From Neoechinorhynchus agilis (Eukaryota; Acanthocephala): a DNA stretch of 64,000 nt. Shown here one piece after another: positions 26,300-37,899 of this stretch. The notes beneath the pieces were generated by a model. It worked only from the letters and a program-made list of their open reading frames with translations, made no database searches and had not been told where the DNA came from. The number at the start of each line of letters is the position of its first letter. The stretch's first letter is position 1. Both the position numbers and the translations under genes were made by a program. The DNA lies in assembly GCA_051530055.1 (NCBI GenBank), contig CM121341.1, positions 18,910,001 through 18,974,000 on the forward strand, in the 5' to 3' direction.

Positions 26300-27660
26300 A
26301 AGTCCTTAAGCATTCGATAAAAATTTGTTTTCGATTATGTAAAGGGAGAACCTTTTATGAAACTGATGGTATCTGTCAAGTCACTCAATTATCATGCGAC
26401 GAACATGATAATAACACGTCTATTTTGTTTGAAGAATTGGACCCATGTACCTCTGGGTCCTCTTCGTAGCATTATTTTTGATGAATGTAGGGTAATCACG
26501 AGATTTCTCACGTTCAAGCATTTAACTCCTCTAAATGTATTACCCTTAACTAAACCAAGTGCGGCCAAATCGACCACTCAATTTCAAATAGCCCTTCCAA
26601 TCAGCCACTTTTTCCTTTTCCTGTCAATCGTCTCTCATCTGTTCGTATACGCGGTCTTCATTTTCAAGAAAATCTAAAGTGGGACAAGCACATATCAATC
26701 TTGTCGCGCAAGGGGTCCATTAAGCTCTATCTTCTTAGCACTCACCTACACAAGTCCAACCTTCTGAAATTTTTCTTCTAAACTTCACAAAAGTTAATAC
26801 TTTTCACACGACGTGCGCTATAATCTGCCGCTCCGAACTCGTGCCCTTAGAAGAACACCGCTCTCCAATCTTTCAAAAGCACTCAAAGCGCCTCGATGCT
26901 CTTCCGCCTCTTCAATTTTTATCACACATTTCGCCTTTTACTACCCCCTTACAACGCTCGCGTCGCCCCAACATTTTCCATCCTTTATTTCGTCGCACAA
27001 GTCTCAATCCTCTAAATGCGAATCGATTCGGAGGAAAGAGTGGAAAATAACAACCAACAACTAACGTTTATGAACTGCAAAGACGGAACTTTAAAAACAC
27101 AACTAGTCTTGTAAAAGGCCGTCCAAAGCTTACAAGTTACAAGTTTCACTAGATACCTGAGGGCATTGTACGGTGGCTTGAATTTCCCTGATCCAGTAAA
27201 ACGTGTTATTATTAATGCATAGGTCACTTTTAATCTCGAACCGGCATGAATTTCCTCTCCGCTATCCCGCAAAAACTTTTCTGTGGTATCTAACGAAACT
27301 CGCGAATGAAGAAACGAATTTTCTTTTCCCCACTATACTGATACTTAAAAAAGATGCCGTACTGCGACTTTTTCTATTTGCCAAAAACGTGACTATCTTA
27401 CTCAATGAAGGTTGAAACAAAAATATGTTCATAAGTTAAATTCGGCCATCATGTCGGGCTGCCGTGGATGAAAGGTATTCTCATAATTTTCAATTTATCA
27501 AAAACGATTATTTAAACGTCGAATTGCCAACATTGAAATAATATTCAACTCTTAAGCTTTATCAATTTTGCAATCCAAATTTTGCAGGCCGAAATCATTC
27601 CTCACATTTACTGAATAAATCTAGTTATTTAAAGCGATTGTACGTACTAACAGGTAATTT
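26300..27660. other. Gene-free stretch with one repeat scrap
   Basis: About 26395-26470 resembles the start of the minisatellite-bearing repeat at 55055 (ATGTACCTCTGGGTCCTC). The rest holds overlapping short frames with no family likeness. Confidence 0.35.
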
Positions 27661-27667
27661 TTCTCAT

Positions 27668-28398
27668 CTATTCTTCATAGCTCGTTGTGTTTTTCTTAGA
27701 CTTATTTTTTCGGAGTCGTTTGTAGATGATCGATAGGTCGCTCAGTCTGACATGAGATCCGCAAAATACAAAATTCGACATGATATAAAATACAAGGGAA
27801 ATAAAGGCCATATAAAAGTCCAGCGAATATCCTGCTTTCTCCAATGAAAAAAATAACTCACAGCTGATGCAAACGAAAACGATAGTAGTCAAAACGTTTA
27901 TTATAAACGATCGAAACAAATAAGCGTTTTAGACTGAACATTAAATACTCCAATCGCAGAGCAGGCAAGGCAAACTGTTAGCGTCAGTACTCGGCTTTTA
28001 ACGTTCATCAAGCAAATAAACTGCGGAAATGAGAAGAAAGTAACGAAAAGCAGCAAAAGGATTGTAGCGATTTCTGAAATAGGAGATAAAGCCCGACTGA
28101 TTTTACAGCATTTCACAAATGTTAAGTTTTGGCGGTTCACCACGTTATCGATTGCATCGAGAAGTGAATGGTCTACGCAAACATCGGACAGTAAAGATGC
28201 GGAATGTGAAATATCGCCCTTTGGATAAGCAATACAATGCATATAAAGACCATAATAATAAATTTCACCGTCACCGGTTAGATTGAACGCTTGAACGTAT
28301 CGGTGAGAGCTACAACATACTAAGAAGAATATTCCGCTGACTATGTAAGTAATGAGATTCGCTGTGTACAATGGATGAGTTGAACGAAGCGGAATCAT
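27668..28398 (-). CDS. Claudin/PMP22-like four-helix membrane protein
   Basis: Two coding blocks, about 28398-27920 and 27880-27668, give a protein of roughly 220 residues with four hydrophobic helices. Helix 1 is ITYIVSGIFFLVCC; helix 2 is IATILLLLFVTFF; helix 3 is LTLTVCLACSAIGVF; helix 4 is FYMAFISLVFYIMSNFVF. The first extracellular loop holds GLYMHC, a variant of the GLW-C signature of the claudin/PMP22/EMP superfamily, with further cysteines. A possible intron uses a GTCTAA donor just after ...FNV and a CATCAG acceptor before CELFF. The basic tail ends KNKSKKNTTSYEE. The likely role is in cell junctions or epithelia, as for nematode claudin-like proteins. The family call is reasonable; orthology is unknown. 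Confidence 0.6.
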
Positions 28399-28399
28399 T

Positions 28400-29165
28400 C
28401 GAGCTACAGATGTAATGAACGTGAGTCGTTAAATAAAAGCACGAAAGGTGTAGAAAACGCGTAAGCTCGTTGCATTTCTTACACTTTTAGATTTCTCAGA
28501 ATCCAGATATGCACAACAGACTGCTTTGAAATCAAGTAATACGGAAGGTCGATTTAATAACGAGGCAAATTTTTAATTGCTACTTTGTATGATTGGAAAT
28601 AGTTTAGGAAATGAGTTTTTTCAAACGGGTCGACAACATTGATAATTAGTTGGATCGAGATAATATGATACTTAATTTGCCCCCTCATCGCACCCACAAA
28701 ATTAAATGCGTCGAATTTATTAGACATTATTTTAGCTCTTTTCGCCTAACTCTGAATATCTTAGACGCACTAAGATGGAGCGAAAGCCAAGTTGCAAAAC
28801 GTGAGGATGTGATTCTTCGCTAAATAGAGTGTTTGCTCGAACTTTCCTCCGAAAACAATAATTGACTGAAGAAGTCCAGCGTGATTGGACGAAGTATTTC
28901 AATTAAAGTGATTCTTGGATATACAATTTTCCCCGAATTTTATCTTTAACCTCCTTTTATCCCTTTACTCCGCGAAAATTATCAATTAAATTCACGAGTT
29001 AAAATGAAAAATACGCTGCTATAGGTAATTGATAAATCAGTAGTCATTTAGTTCCGATAATGATTAGCACACTTTTGGCGTTTACTCTGTAGTTATTATG
29101 CCCACACGGCTGATTTCTAGTGTACATAGCCCACCTATATCTTGGATCAGAGAAGTGATTTAATC
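28400..29165. other. Gene-free stretch
   Basis: AT-rich. One scrap near 28855-28880 (AATTGACTGAAGAAG) resembles the arms of the fold-back at 35400. No gene seen. Confidence 0.35.
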
Positions 29166-29169
29166 ACTT

Positions 29170-29345
29170 AGACTCTGAAGCATACGGTTATGAGTTTGTA
29201 CATCCCTCCGTATTCTCAGATACCTATGAGGAGGCGGGACTCATCGTTGAGTTTCCTCCCTTCGGCTATATTTCGTCTCCTATGGTTATGAGTCATCGGC
29301 GATAATGAATTCGAACCATTTGACCCTGTAACCGCGATTCGAGGC
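29170..29345 (-). mobile_element. SINE-like repeat, diverged copy
   Basis: Shares a block with the element at 61685-62095, including GTTTGTACATCCCTCCG, TATTCTCAGATACC, then GTTTCCTCCCTTC and a tRNA B-box-like GAATTCGAACC. Diverged, so older than or from a different subfamily to the copy at 61.7 kb. Confidence 0.5.
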
Positions 29346-29546
29346 TCACACTTTGAGCCCGTTGGCTGTTTATGTAAAAAATATCGACTTTATGTGATGA
29401 TTTATTTATTGTTTAGAATACATGAAAACCACGACTACCTCGTCGCTGAAGGGTTCGCACAATTTATCCGGGGTGAAATGAATTCGTTGAATTTATTTGC
29501 CTACGCTAAAGGTGAAACAAAGGTAAACCTTACATGCTAAGACCAT

Positions 29547-30817
29547 TTATTGTGATTGTAACATTCGGTAGATTCGACGTGTGCGATTTCGACAGGGTAA
29601 GCCAAGAAGCTGTTTCATAAGGTGGTTTACTTCAGTAATCAAAAGCGTTTGTTTCATTCCGCCGATGGCTTTTATATCCGGCCCATAAGCAATAAGAAGC
29701 GGCATCATATACCTAAATTTGGGCATATAGCCGTTATTCGCTGCGTACATATTTCGCCGGCGTTCGTAAGGATTAGAGTATATTCTATACGTGGGATCCG
29801 CGATCAACCATGCAACGGGAACTCGCGATCGGTCAGTTATTGGACCAAGAAGATGCTTCATCTCTTTGTCTCTCAAGGTCGTCACATGGTGGATTTTGTG
29901 CAGTTGGTTAAGTAGAGTCCAATTCGGTCGCACTATACAAAGGAAGAAGGATATTTTTCGTCCTGCAAAAGCTTACATGCATTTTTGAATATCTTGATGG
30001 AGGGCCCTCTTCCAAGGACCCGAAATCCGTCAAGCTTAACGTGATCCGAGATTACTATTGGTTTGGTTTGGAAATTATAATTCATAATACCAGTAGTACC
30101 CAAAATCAGAAGGTTTAATCGGTTCCAGTATCCTAGACGCTTCATTACAGTCACTAGATTTCGTAGTTCGCGGTCTAGTTCACCCATTTCCTGCATTACT
30201 TGATAATTTCCAGTCCCGTTCAATCTAAAAGTTGCCGCCATTTGTTCAATGTGTCCTATTATAAACTCATGTCCGTCCAAAAGCAATGATAGTATTTCCT
30301 TGAAAGCATTCTTTGCATTGCCTACAAAGCACGAGGGAGAGCAATATGCCACGGGAGTTTTTGACCGCGGAGTAACACAACATCCAGGATATCCAACACA
30401 AGCAGAGGTGTGTCCTACCCTACGTTCATTAGTGAACCAAATTGGTTCGAATCTCCTACTTTCAGAGTACCAATTCGTATTCCAGGAATCCTCGCGTGAA
30501 GAGCTAAAAATACTCGACAGGTCGTACATGGTATCCGATACGATTCCGTGGATTCCCGGTAGTTTACCGGTCACTATTGAATGAAGATTGGGAAAGCTTT
30601 CGGTTGGGAACACGCTTTTAAGTCGAACGTAGCTTCCATTTTCCATAAGTTCTCGCAATTGACTATCATTCTTGTACTTCAGAAACCGAATGAAGTCGTG
30701 TCTTAGACCATCAAACACGAGAACCACCAAGGGTGTTCGGTGTGGTTTGTGGCATAAATGGACCGAAACAATGAGTACCGATTGAATCCAGAATAAATTT
30801 GGTCTCATAGGGCACAA
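29547..30817 (-). CDS. ENPP-like secreted pseudo-phosphodiesterase A
   Basis: Exon 1 is 30817-29977 and exon 2 is 29932-29547, around a 44-bp GTAAGC...TATAG intron. The protein is 408 residues. A hydrophobic N-terminus (SVLIVSVHLC) suggests secretion. The fold is that of nucleotide pyrophosphatase/phosphodiesterases: VVLVFDGLRHDF, VFPTESFPNLHSIVTG, HGIVSDTMYD, PIWFTNE and RLNLLILGTTGIMN. Of the two-zinc site, the first Asp and a Ser at the nucleophile position remain. The Asp/His of the PDxxGH motif (here MAATF), the DHG motif (here TTG) and the last His (here NNGY) are lost, so catalysis of the normal kind is unlikely. The paralogue at 36628-37896 has the same length, the same intron position and the same losses. 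It may act as a binding protein. Confidence 0.82.
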
Positions 30818-31555
30818 TTACGAAGCAGATCTCTTTGGAATCGTTACGGATGTTTAGTGTAGCGGAAGAGAAAAATGATTTTATAGCGTGTAGTGTAAAG
30901 CGATTAGTCCCCTAATATGTAAATGAGGGCAAGGAATTTAACAAAACGGGAGTTTGGTCAAAAAGCCACATCGGAACCGTTACACATGATAACTGTTTGC
31001 TTCTCTGCCAATCAAATAAACCTGAACAATCGGCCGAATTCTTAATAATATTCAAATAATGTGTGATTCAATGGGACGATTCGTTCCCCTGTGACTCACA
31101 CAACTCAAAAAAGAGACGCAGCATTACGCACTCATCGTGGTTTTTTAAACACCGAGTCTCTACACGTTCAAAAATGCGTCTAAGCGGTAGAATTTATTCA
31201 AAGTGCCGATGTATGATTAAGTAGTGTTGGTGTTATTTAGAAGTCTCCACCCGGTAAAGAGTTTATTAAAGACGTTCCCGAAACTTCGTCGGGTTCTTCA
31301 TCAATTTTCTACTAAAAGACCTTTTAAGAGAGATTTCAAACGTGTTATAAGGATAAAAACGACTGGTTTTGCATTAGAATTCTTTAAAAGCGGCACAGCG
31401 CGTAACCAAAAGGCAAAGAATCCATTTGAAATTGAATTTTTCAATTTTACGATATTTAATATCATCTTATTGTTTTGAAGAGTGGATAACTCAACATTTT
31501 AATGAGCAGTAAAGGAGCCAATACTCTATTTAAATCGGACTTGATAAAAGTTACG
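30818..31555. other. Gene-free stretch with a Penelope-type terminus scrap
   Basis: At 31265-31305 the minus strand reads TGATGAAGAACCC, then a short loop and GAACGTC, a degenerate form of the hammerhead-like core seen at 43711-43738. No gene seen. Confidence 0.35.
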
Positions 31556-31765
31556 ATGGGAACGGAGGAACATCTTTAACCTCTTTTGAATCGCTGATTC
31601 TCTGATAAAAATAATTAGCTGCCCTGGGGTCTTTTGTTGGTGCTACGACCAATTCTGCGGTGTTTGGTCCAATACCCCGACAAATTGTCTCAATGGCGAG
31701 AGTTTGGAGCGACGGATCGAAGCGTTTGTATTTTTCCATTTGTCGGCCTGATCCTCAATGGCAAC
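31556..31765 (-). repeat. Dispersed protein-coding repeat, copy 2
   Basis: A minus-strand frame with EKYKRFDPSLQTLAIETI, then GPNTAEL, then [16 protein letters not shown], parallel to copies at 9930-10275 and 34225-34450. It lacks the middle NIDGKW block seen in copy 3. Confidence 0.5.
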
Positions 31766-31769
31766 AAAA

Positions 31770-32240
31770 AGTCCTTTATTAACTTTCATAAAATATTCCC
31801 TCTGCGTCAACTTAAAGAACAAAGACATCCTCGTATTTTTATCCTAAATCCAGAATATGCGACGCTTCCTTGCTCAACGCTTTCGACGCAGCTAAGCTTT
31901 CACACAATCGTGTGTTTGTCCATGGCGAAACTATAAAGATTAACGAATCGTTCAAAAGTGAGCGTAGACGTTGAATTATAAGCACGAAAGAATCCGGCAG
32001 TTGATGTCGATTCAACAAAGATTTGGCAATATTGGAAAGTTTTTTAGTGATTCTGCTGATTTCGGGTAATTTGTTAGGTTTTGTTTTCGAAAATAGATTC
32101 TTGCACAGGTCTTTATTTCCGAGTTTTGGCCGTCTTACGTCTTCCTCAGAAATATACAAATGCGAAGGAGAGTTCAGCTCGCATTTGTAGATTCCTGAGT
32201 AAGCCATAAGACGGCGAAAGCTCTTAGAAATAAAGATTCT
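31770..32240. other. Gene-free stretch
   Basis: Overlapping short frames only; no family likeness. Confidence 0.3.
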
Positions 32241-32244
32241 CTTT

Positions 32245-32620
32245 ATTATTACAACAGCTTGCCAAGTTACCACCAATTCCCAACCATCCAACCCGACCAG
32301 ATATCCCCACCCGAACGTACATCCTTCGGATCGGATATTCGCACTCGAACGGGCATCCCTCGGATCGGATATTCTCACTCGGGCGGGCTTCCCTCCGACC
32401 GGATATTCCCACCCGAAGGGACATCCCTCCAACCGGATATTCCCACCCGAAGGGACATCCCTCCAACCGAATATTCCCATCCGACTGGATATTTTCACCC
32501 ACCCGGACTCGTAATCCACCCTAAAATCAATAGCCAGATTCATTTATCCAATCAGAACTGCAGTGTTTATGAGGACCCAAAAGAGGGCATGGTCCTGTTC
32601 GTTAATCTATATATCACCAA
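32245..32620 (-). repeat. Dispersed repeat carrying a 34-bp minisatellite
   Basis: Five units of 34 bp (GATATTCCCACCCGAAGG then GACATCCCTCCAACCG) run from 32300 to 32469, followed by two partial units to 32506. The flanks contain CGTAATCCACCC, AATCAATAGCCAG and GAGGACCCAAAAG. Related copies with fewer units lie at 43335-43562, 44130-44230 and 55055-55330. The tandem units also read as open frames, which is an artefact of the repeat. Confidence 0.7.
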
Positions 32621-32624
32621 ACAA

Positions 32625-33047
32625 GATAAGCCCGTTCAGCAGTCCATTTTCGAAAATCAAACTTGATCAATCATGCGGCTGGAAAATCAAATAGTATTTT
32701 AAGTGATCATCTTTAACTAATTTTTTATTTTATACACTTTTTGTTGCACACACAACAACAAAAACGTTTAAACAATCACCACCGTCCACGAAGAAGAAGC
32801 ATCGCTCTCCTCTCAGTGGTCGCGACCACACTCGCTGCGTTTCCTCTTTGGACGACGAGACCAATGTTTTGGCGCAGGAGCGATTGGAGTTGATTGTTAG
32901 GTTTTGTCGGATTATTCTATTTTCGATGATAATATCCAAATTTCCACTTGGTTTGTGCGACTCAAGACTGAAGCTTAAAATGGCTTGGCATTCGGTGCTG
33001 TCCCTTTTTTTCAAACTCTCATTTGACGACGATGCTCCAGACGAATA
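32625..33047. other. Short intergenic stretch upstream of TRNT1
   Basis: No feature recognised. Confidence 0.3.
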
Positions 33048-35246
33048 ATGCTGAACGATGCTCGCTACGTTCGGTGTGCCCTGCGCTTCTACTGCTTCAT
33101 GAAATTGAACGGCAGACGATCCCTCGTTTTGAAAGTCACTTCGCGGTCACCTAAGATTTGGTCGGACGTCCTAAAGAAAATGCAAATAAAGAACAACCAA
33201 AATTTCGATCAACTCTTTACCCCACAGCTCAAAAGACTATGGAGCATTTTCGAGAAAAACAATTACGAACTACGATTGGCAGGAGGAGTTGTTCGTGATC
33301 TTTTAATGGGAAAACCTGCTGCTGATGTAGACCTTGCGACAACGGCGACCCCTTCACAAATGCGCGAAATGTTTACAACAGAAAATGTCCGGATGTTTAA
33401 CACTAACGGAGAAAAGCATGGAACGGTTTCTGTTCGAATTGACGATAGCGAGAATTTCGAAATTACAACCCTTCGGATCGACGTGGAAACAACTGGAAGG
33501 CATGCTCGAGTTCAATTTACGACTGATTGGATGCTTGATGCTAATCGAAGAGATCTTACCATTAATTCCTTGTTCTTGGATGACAAGGGAACAATATATG
33601 ACTATTTTGATGGCTATAAGCACATTGAGAAAAGGATTGTCATGTTTGTCGGTGATGCAAATACTCGTATTCAAGAAGACTATCTGAGAATCCTGCGGTA
33701 TTTCCGGTTCTTCGGGGTCATGCAGCCATCGCCTCCCACGCACATCCCAGAGATCCTTCGTGCTATTAAAGAAAATGCGCACGGTCTTGCACGTTAGTCT
33801 TTTCTCACTGCTTTCGCATAAAAATCAAATGATATCTTTAGAAATCTCCGGAGAACGGATTTGGGTCGAATTACGAAAAATATTGGTTACTCCATTGGCG
33901 CCATTATTACTGGAAGCAATGTTGTCTTGCAATTTAATGCCTTTTATTGGTATTATTTTACCTATTTTACCCTCAAAGACATGTAAATAGGCCTTGAACA
34001 TGTAAAATCGTTAGAGGACATCGAGGAGTTTAAAAACGTATGTGAAGCAACAAGAGGACAAAAGGCACTTCCTATTACATTAATTACTGCTCTTTTTAAG
34101 GACGTTAGACATGTAAGATTCGGAGAGCTACTTACATCTTTGATTTTAAAATCAAAATTTAGTTTTACGTAGTTATTATTCTACGATATACAAGGATATA
34201 AAATTACATCTTCTTGTACTTTTTATAATTGTATCGAGGATCCAGCATTCCTTTTCTGGATCGCTGATTCTCTGATAAAAATAATTAGCAGTACGAAGAT
34301 CCCGTGTTGCCGCTGCGACCAACCATTTTCCATCAATGTTTAAAAATTCTGCGGTGTTTTGTCGAACATCACCAATTCTCTCAATGGCGAGAGTTTTTTA
34401 TAATGTAGAGCGACAGATCAAGGCATTTGTATTTGTCCTTTTTTTCGGCAATGCCTTTTCGAAAATTCACCGACTCCTTAAACTATAAGGGGTAATTGGT
34501 TGCTTTCATACAAATTTGTGATTTGAAACGATAGAGTTAAAGCTAATTTTCGTAAGATATTTCGAGCCGTTTAGTTTTGATATACGAAAGTGGGACGGAA
34601 AATCCCAAAAAATCATACATAGCCATTGGAAATTCGATGCATTGCTACTCAAAATTTAAGTGGCCTAGTAATGTTTGTTTTGTCAATATTGTATTCCTCG
34701 TGACCAAAAATGAATTTAATATTGACAGTTTAGCTTCTCCAATTTCATTTGCGGGTTCACTCGTCAAATCTGGAAAAAGCAACATCGCGGTTGATATTAA
34801 TGACTCGGGCTCACAGAAAGGAATGGTCGCTTTTGAGCGACAAGGAAGTTGCATGGAAGCTCGTCGATATGTACTACACCCTCGGTGACCTTGACACGAA
34901 TATATTTGACAAATTATGTGAAGTGGCCAAGTATATGGGATTTTACAACGCGTTGGATGGCGGGGAAGCTCTCAGGTGCCGGATTGAGACGATAAAAGAA
35001 TTTCCAGTAAATGGGCACTTATTAGCAGCTACAGGATTGAAAAAAGGACCGAATTATAAGTACGTATTAGCCGAACTAAAACGTCGATGGATAGAGAGTA
35101 GATATACTTTGAGTTGCGATGAGCTTTTGTCGCAGTTGGACGAAGTTATTCAAAAGATAAAGGATTCGAGATCAATATCTGACGCTCACAGTGGACCGAG
35201 CAGAAAGATGATGCGCTTAAGTGATCTTAAGTCATTGGAGAAATAA
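33048..35246 (+). CDS. TRNT1: CCA-adding tRNA nucleotidyltransferase (TRNT1)
   Basis: Adds the 3' CCA to nuclear and mitochondrial tRNAs. Four exons (33048-33792, 33842-33949, 33991-34112, 34734-35246) join through canonical GT-AG introns of 49, 41 and 621 bp to give 495 residues. Class II motifs are present in order: [11 protein letters not shown] and [11 protein letters not shown] (metal-binding DxD), a central strand, [10 protein letters not shown], the nucleotide-selecting [26 protein letters not shown], then the helical body and tail ([14 protein letters not shown]). A basic N-terminus before MQIKNN could be a mitochondrial signal; ATG 33099 is an alternative start. Intron 3 hosts a dispersed repeat on the opposite strand. 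The gene lies between the two inverted ENPP-like paralogues. Confidence 0.93.
34225..34450 (-). repeat. Dispersed protein-coding repeat, copy 3, in TRNT1 intron 3
   Basis: The best-preserved copy. The minus strand reads [32 protein letters not shown], then [16 protein letters not shown]. It lies inside the 621-bp third intron of TRNT1. The protein source is not recognised. Confidence 0.55.
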
Positions 35247-35249
35247 TTT

Positions 35250-35399
35250 ATTTTTAGGCGGCTAATAAGCTTATAATCTATAGAGCAATCATAACCTTTT
35301 TATCGTTTCCTTTGATTCGTAACTTTGGAAACTATAGAAGTGAATCCTTTATTTAGTGCAAAGAAATTATTATAGTTTCAGTTTCAATTAGCGATGTTT
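35250..35399. other. 3' flank of TRNT1
   Basis: No feature seen. Confidence 0.3.
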
Positions 35400-35553
35400 G
35401 ATTCAGAAAATAGATTTATCTCGAAAATTTTCGGCCTTTTCGTTGGCCTTCTTCAGTCAATTGTTTGCAAGGGTTTACGTCGTTTGCTAACAATTGACTG
35501 AAGAAGACCAACGAAAAGGCCGAAAATTTTCAAGATAAATCTATTTCTGAATC
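35400..35553. repeat. Fold-back element 1, about 69-bp arms
   Basis: Arms 35400-35469 and 35485-35553 are inverted repeats with about three mismatches. Inside each arm, reading outward, is CTGAAGAAG...CC, a loop, GGCCGAAAATTTTC, similar in layout to the hammerhead-like cores elsewhere in the window. It is a MITE-like or Penelope-terminus palindrome. Scraps of the arm also occur near 23310 and 28860. Confidence 0.65.
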
Positions 35554-35614
35554 TTCATTTAGTTTAAAATCATCCCAAAAAATCTAGTAGTGTTTATTTA
35601 TGGCGTAAAATTAA

Positions 35615-35769
35615 AGGAATTTATTAAATCCGATATTTCTTCACAACCTCATGCCTTTATCAATGGTGTAAAAGTGTTTAATCCGCACTTGAACGCTGCA
35701 GATTAAACACTTTTACAACCTTGATAAAGGCATGCGATTGTGCCGAAATATCGGATTTAATAAATTCTT
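35615..35769. repeat. Fold-back element 2, Penelope-type termini head to head
   Basis: Arms 35615-35683 and 35701-35769 are inverted repeats. Each carries ATTGATAAAGGC or CTTGATAAAGGC, a hairpin loop and GAAATATCGGATTTAATAAA. The plus-strand core is 35721-35752. The same module terminates the Penelope-like fragment at 58 kb. Confidence 0.6.
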
Positions 35770-35774
35770 TATTA

Positions 35775-36627
35775 GAATTTACAAGTTTTGGAAGATTATG
35801 TTCTGTGGAGCCGCTGTTTTCCTCACGCTGGCAACATTCCCTCGTTGTACTGCGAGGGAGATGTTTTGTTTAAGGAATGCTGTCGCACGCGAGTCACTTT
35901 TTATCGCCATCGACCTCTTTGCTATATCTGAAACCAGCTGAAGTGCGGATTCTCGGAGGGCCCCGAACGTTTCGATCCTGAAAGGTACATTCCTTCTATC
36001 TTCAAACATATCTAGTAGTGGAACGCCTTTTCCGTCTCCTTTTGTTGCCTAAACTACATGCTTAGAAACCGAAATCAATGGCCACGTTTTTTGCAACCGA
36101 GCGTTACGGTTCGATCAGTTTTGCATGAACAATTGAAAAAGTTTAAATGAACGATTAGATAATGCGAGAAAATCCGAACTCCAAATGTTGCGTCGCTCTG
36201 ATTTTCCAAATAAGTGAGAAACATAAGGAACTTTCAAACTCCAACAAGAAAATCTTGTCTTATCCTAACATAGCGAGCAAATATTTAGAAAGTGCAATAT
36301 GACGAAGCATAGAGCGCTTTGGCCAGTTTAAGCTTCGCTAATTTTTACATTGGTGAAAAGTTTGAGGATCGATAATTTATCGACGATCATCTTGATTAGT
36401 ACACAATATCAAATATACGAAAGTAAGAATACAAATCGAGCGAAACAACAATGGTCACTGCTTTTAGCTTCGTAGGAGCCAAAAAATTCGGGTTTAGTAA
36501 TTTGTGTGAATCGATTGGCAAATTGAACGAAATTCGATCCCGATTGGAATTTCCGGTATGCAGGGAGGGACGACACCATGGTAACGCTTGCTGAAGGCTT
36601 GAATTCATTGAAGCATCTTAACAAATA
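35775..36627. other. Gene-free stretch upstream of the second ENPP-like gene
   Basis: Short overlapping frames only. No promoter motif or RNA gene recognised. Confidence 0.35.
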
Positions 36628-37896
36628 ATGTTATCCCTTAGCTGTTTTCTGATGTCAGTTTCATTGATCTGGTCAAAATCAGACTCCGATCCGAAGCAAC
36701 ATCCGCTAGTAGTTCTAGTGGTTGATGGGCTAAAACATGGATTTTCTCAGTATTTTAGTCCTCTATACGACAGTAAGTTGCACACCTTAATGGAAAACGG
36801 AATCTACGCGAGATTAAAGAGCGTGTTCCCAGCAGAGACATTACCGAATCTTCAATCAATTGCTACTGGTAAATTGGCAGGAGAACATGGAATAGTATCA
36901 GATACAATGTTCGACATTGGTCGTTACAAATTCTTTAATTCTTCGATGGAGAATTCATGGGATGCAGGATGGTATTTGGTAAATCGAAATGTGAAATCGA
37001 TTTGGCATGCGAATGAAATAAGGGAAGGATATAGATCTGCATGTATCGGATATCCAGGATGTTGCGCCAAACGAAAAGGTTTTCCGATTGTGAGCTACTG
37101 TTTACCTGCAAGGACGGCTAAACGAGTTCCGAGGGTCTTGGACGAGATTCATGTACTTTTATCCGAAGGATATCAGTTTATCATTGCGTACGTTCAAGAC
37201 CTTGGCAAGATTTTACGACGTGGAGGAATTACTAATAAACGGCTCCTAGAAGAACTTGGAGAGTTAGACTATCGACTTGGAGAAGCAATAGATGACATGA
37301 AGGTTTTTGGTCAATGGAACAGAGTAAATCTGCTGATATTGGGTGCGACTGGCATTATGAACTATGACTTTAAAGCAACCCCGATTATTATTTCAGATTA
37401 TGTTCAATTTAGAGGGTTTATAACATTTGGAAGGGGTCCATCTGTACAGATTTATCAGAACGCATGTAAGTTCACGGTGGTTTAATAAACCAATTTCCTC
37501 AATTTAGTGCGACCAAAATGGAAACAATTGAAGAAACTGGATACAATTCCAAACGTCTTAGTCATAATGAGAAATGATTTGTGGAAGTATCTAGGCAACG
37601 TATCTGATATAAGTAGATTTCCTGTAGCGTGGCTGATTGCTAAACCAGGACATTTAATTTTTCCAAATCATAGGGAATTGCAAAATAGTTACTTCCTTGC
37701 CAATAATGGTTACATGCCAAAATTAAAACAAATGATGCCTCTTATTATTGCCCATGGTCCTGACATAAAGCAAAATAAAGGAACGAATGAAACATATCCC
37801 ATAACCGATGTCTACTTTCTAATGCGGAAACTTCTTGGGTTACCTTGTGGGAAACGAAAACGACCCATCTATCGAATTCTAAAGAACAGTGATTGA
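36628..37896 (+). CDS. ENPP-like secreted pseudo-phosphodiesterase B
   Basis: Exons 36628-37465 and 37508-37896 flank a 42-bp GTAAGT...TTTAG intron. The protein is 408 residues with a signal-like N-terminus (LSLSCFLMSVSLIW). The ENPP scaffold is clear: VVLVVDGLKHGF, VFPAETLPNLQSIATG, HGIVSDTMFDIG, SIWHANE, RVNLLILGATGIMN and MMPLIIAHGPD. As in copy A, only the first Asp and a hydroxyl at the nucleophile position (here Thr) are kept. The PDxxGH, DHG and final His positions read LGKIL, ATG and NNGY. The intron sits at the same codon and phase as in copy A. The copies are inverted relative to each other about 6 kb apart, with TRNT1 between. Confidence 0.83.
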
Positions 37897-37899
37897 GAA

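Noticed and set aside
32224-32502. Repetitive Gly/Trp/Tyr-rich protein
   Set aside because: The frames arise from the 34-bp tandem units read in several frames and strands.
32300-32506. CRISPR-like array
   Set aside because: Units are contiguous 34-mers without unique spacers, and the genome is eukaryotic. It is a minisatellite.
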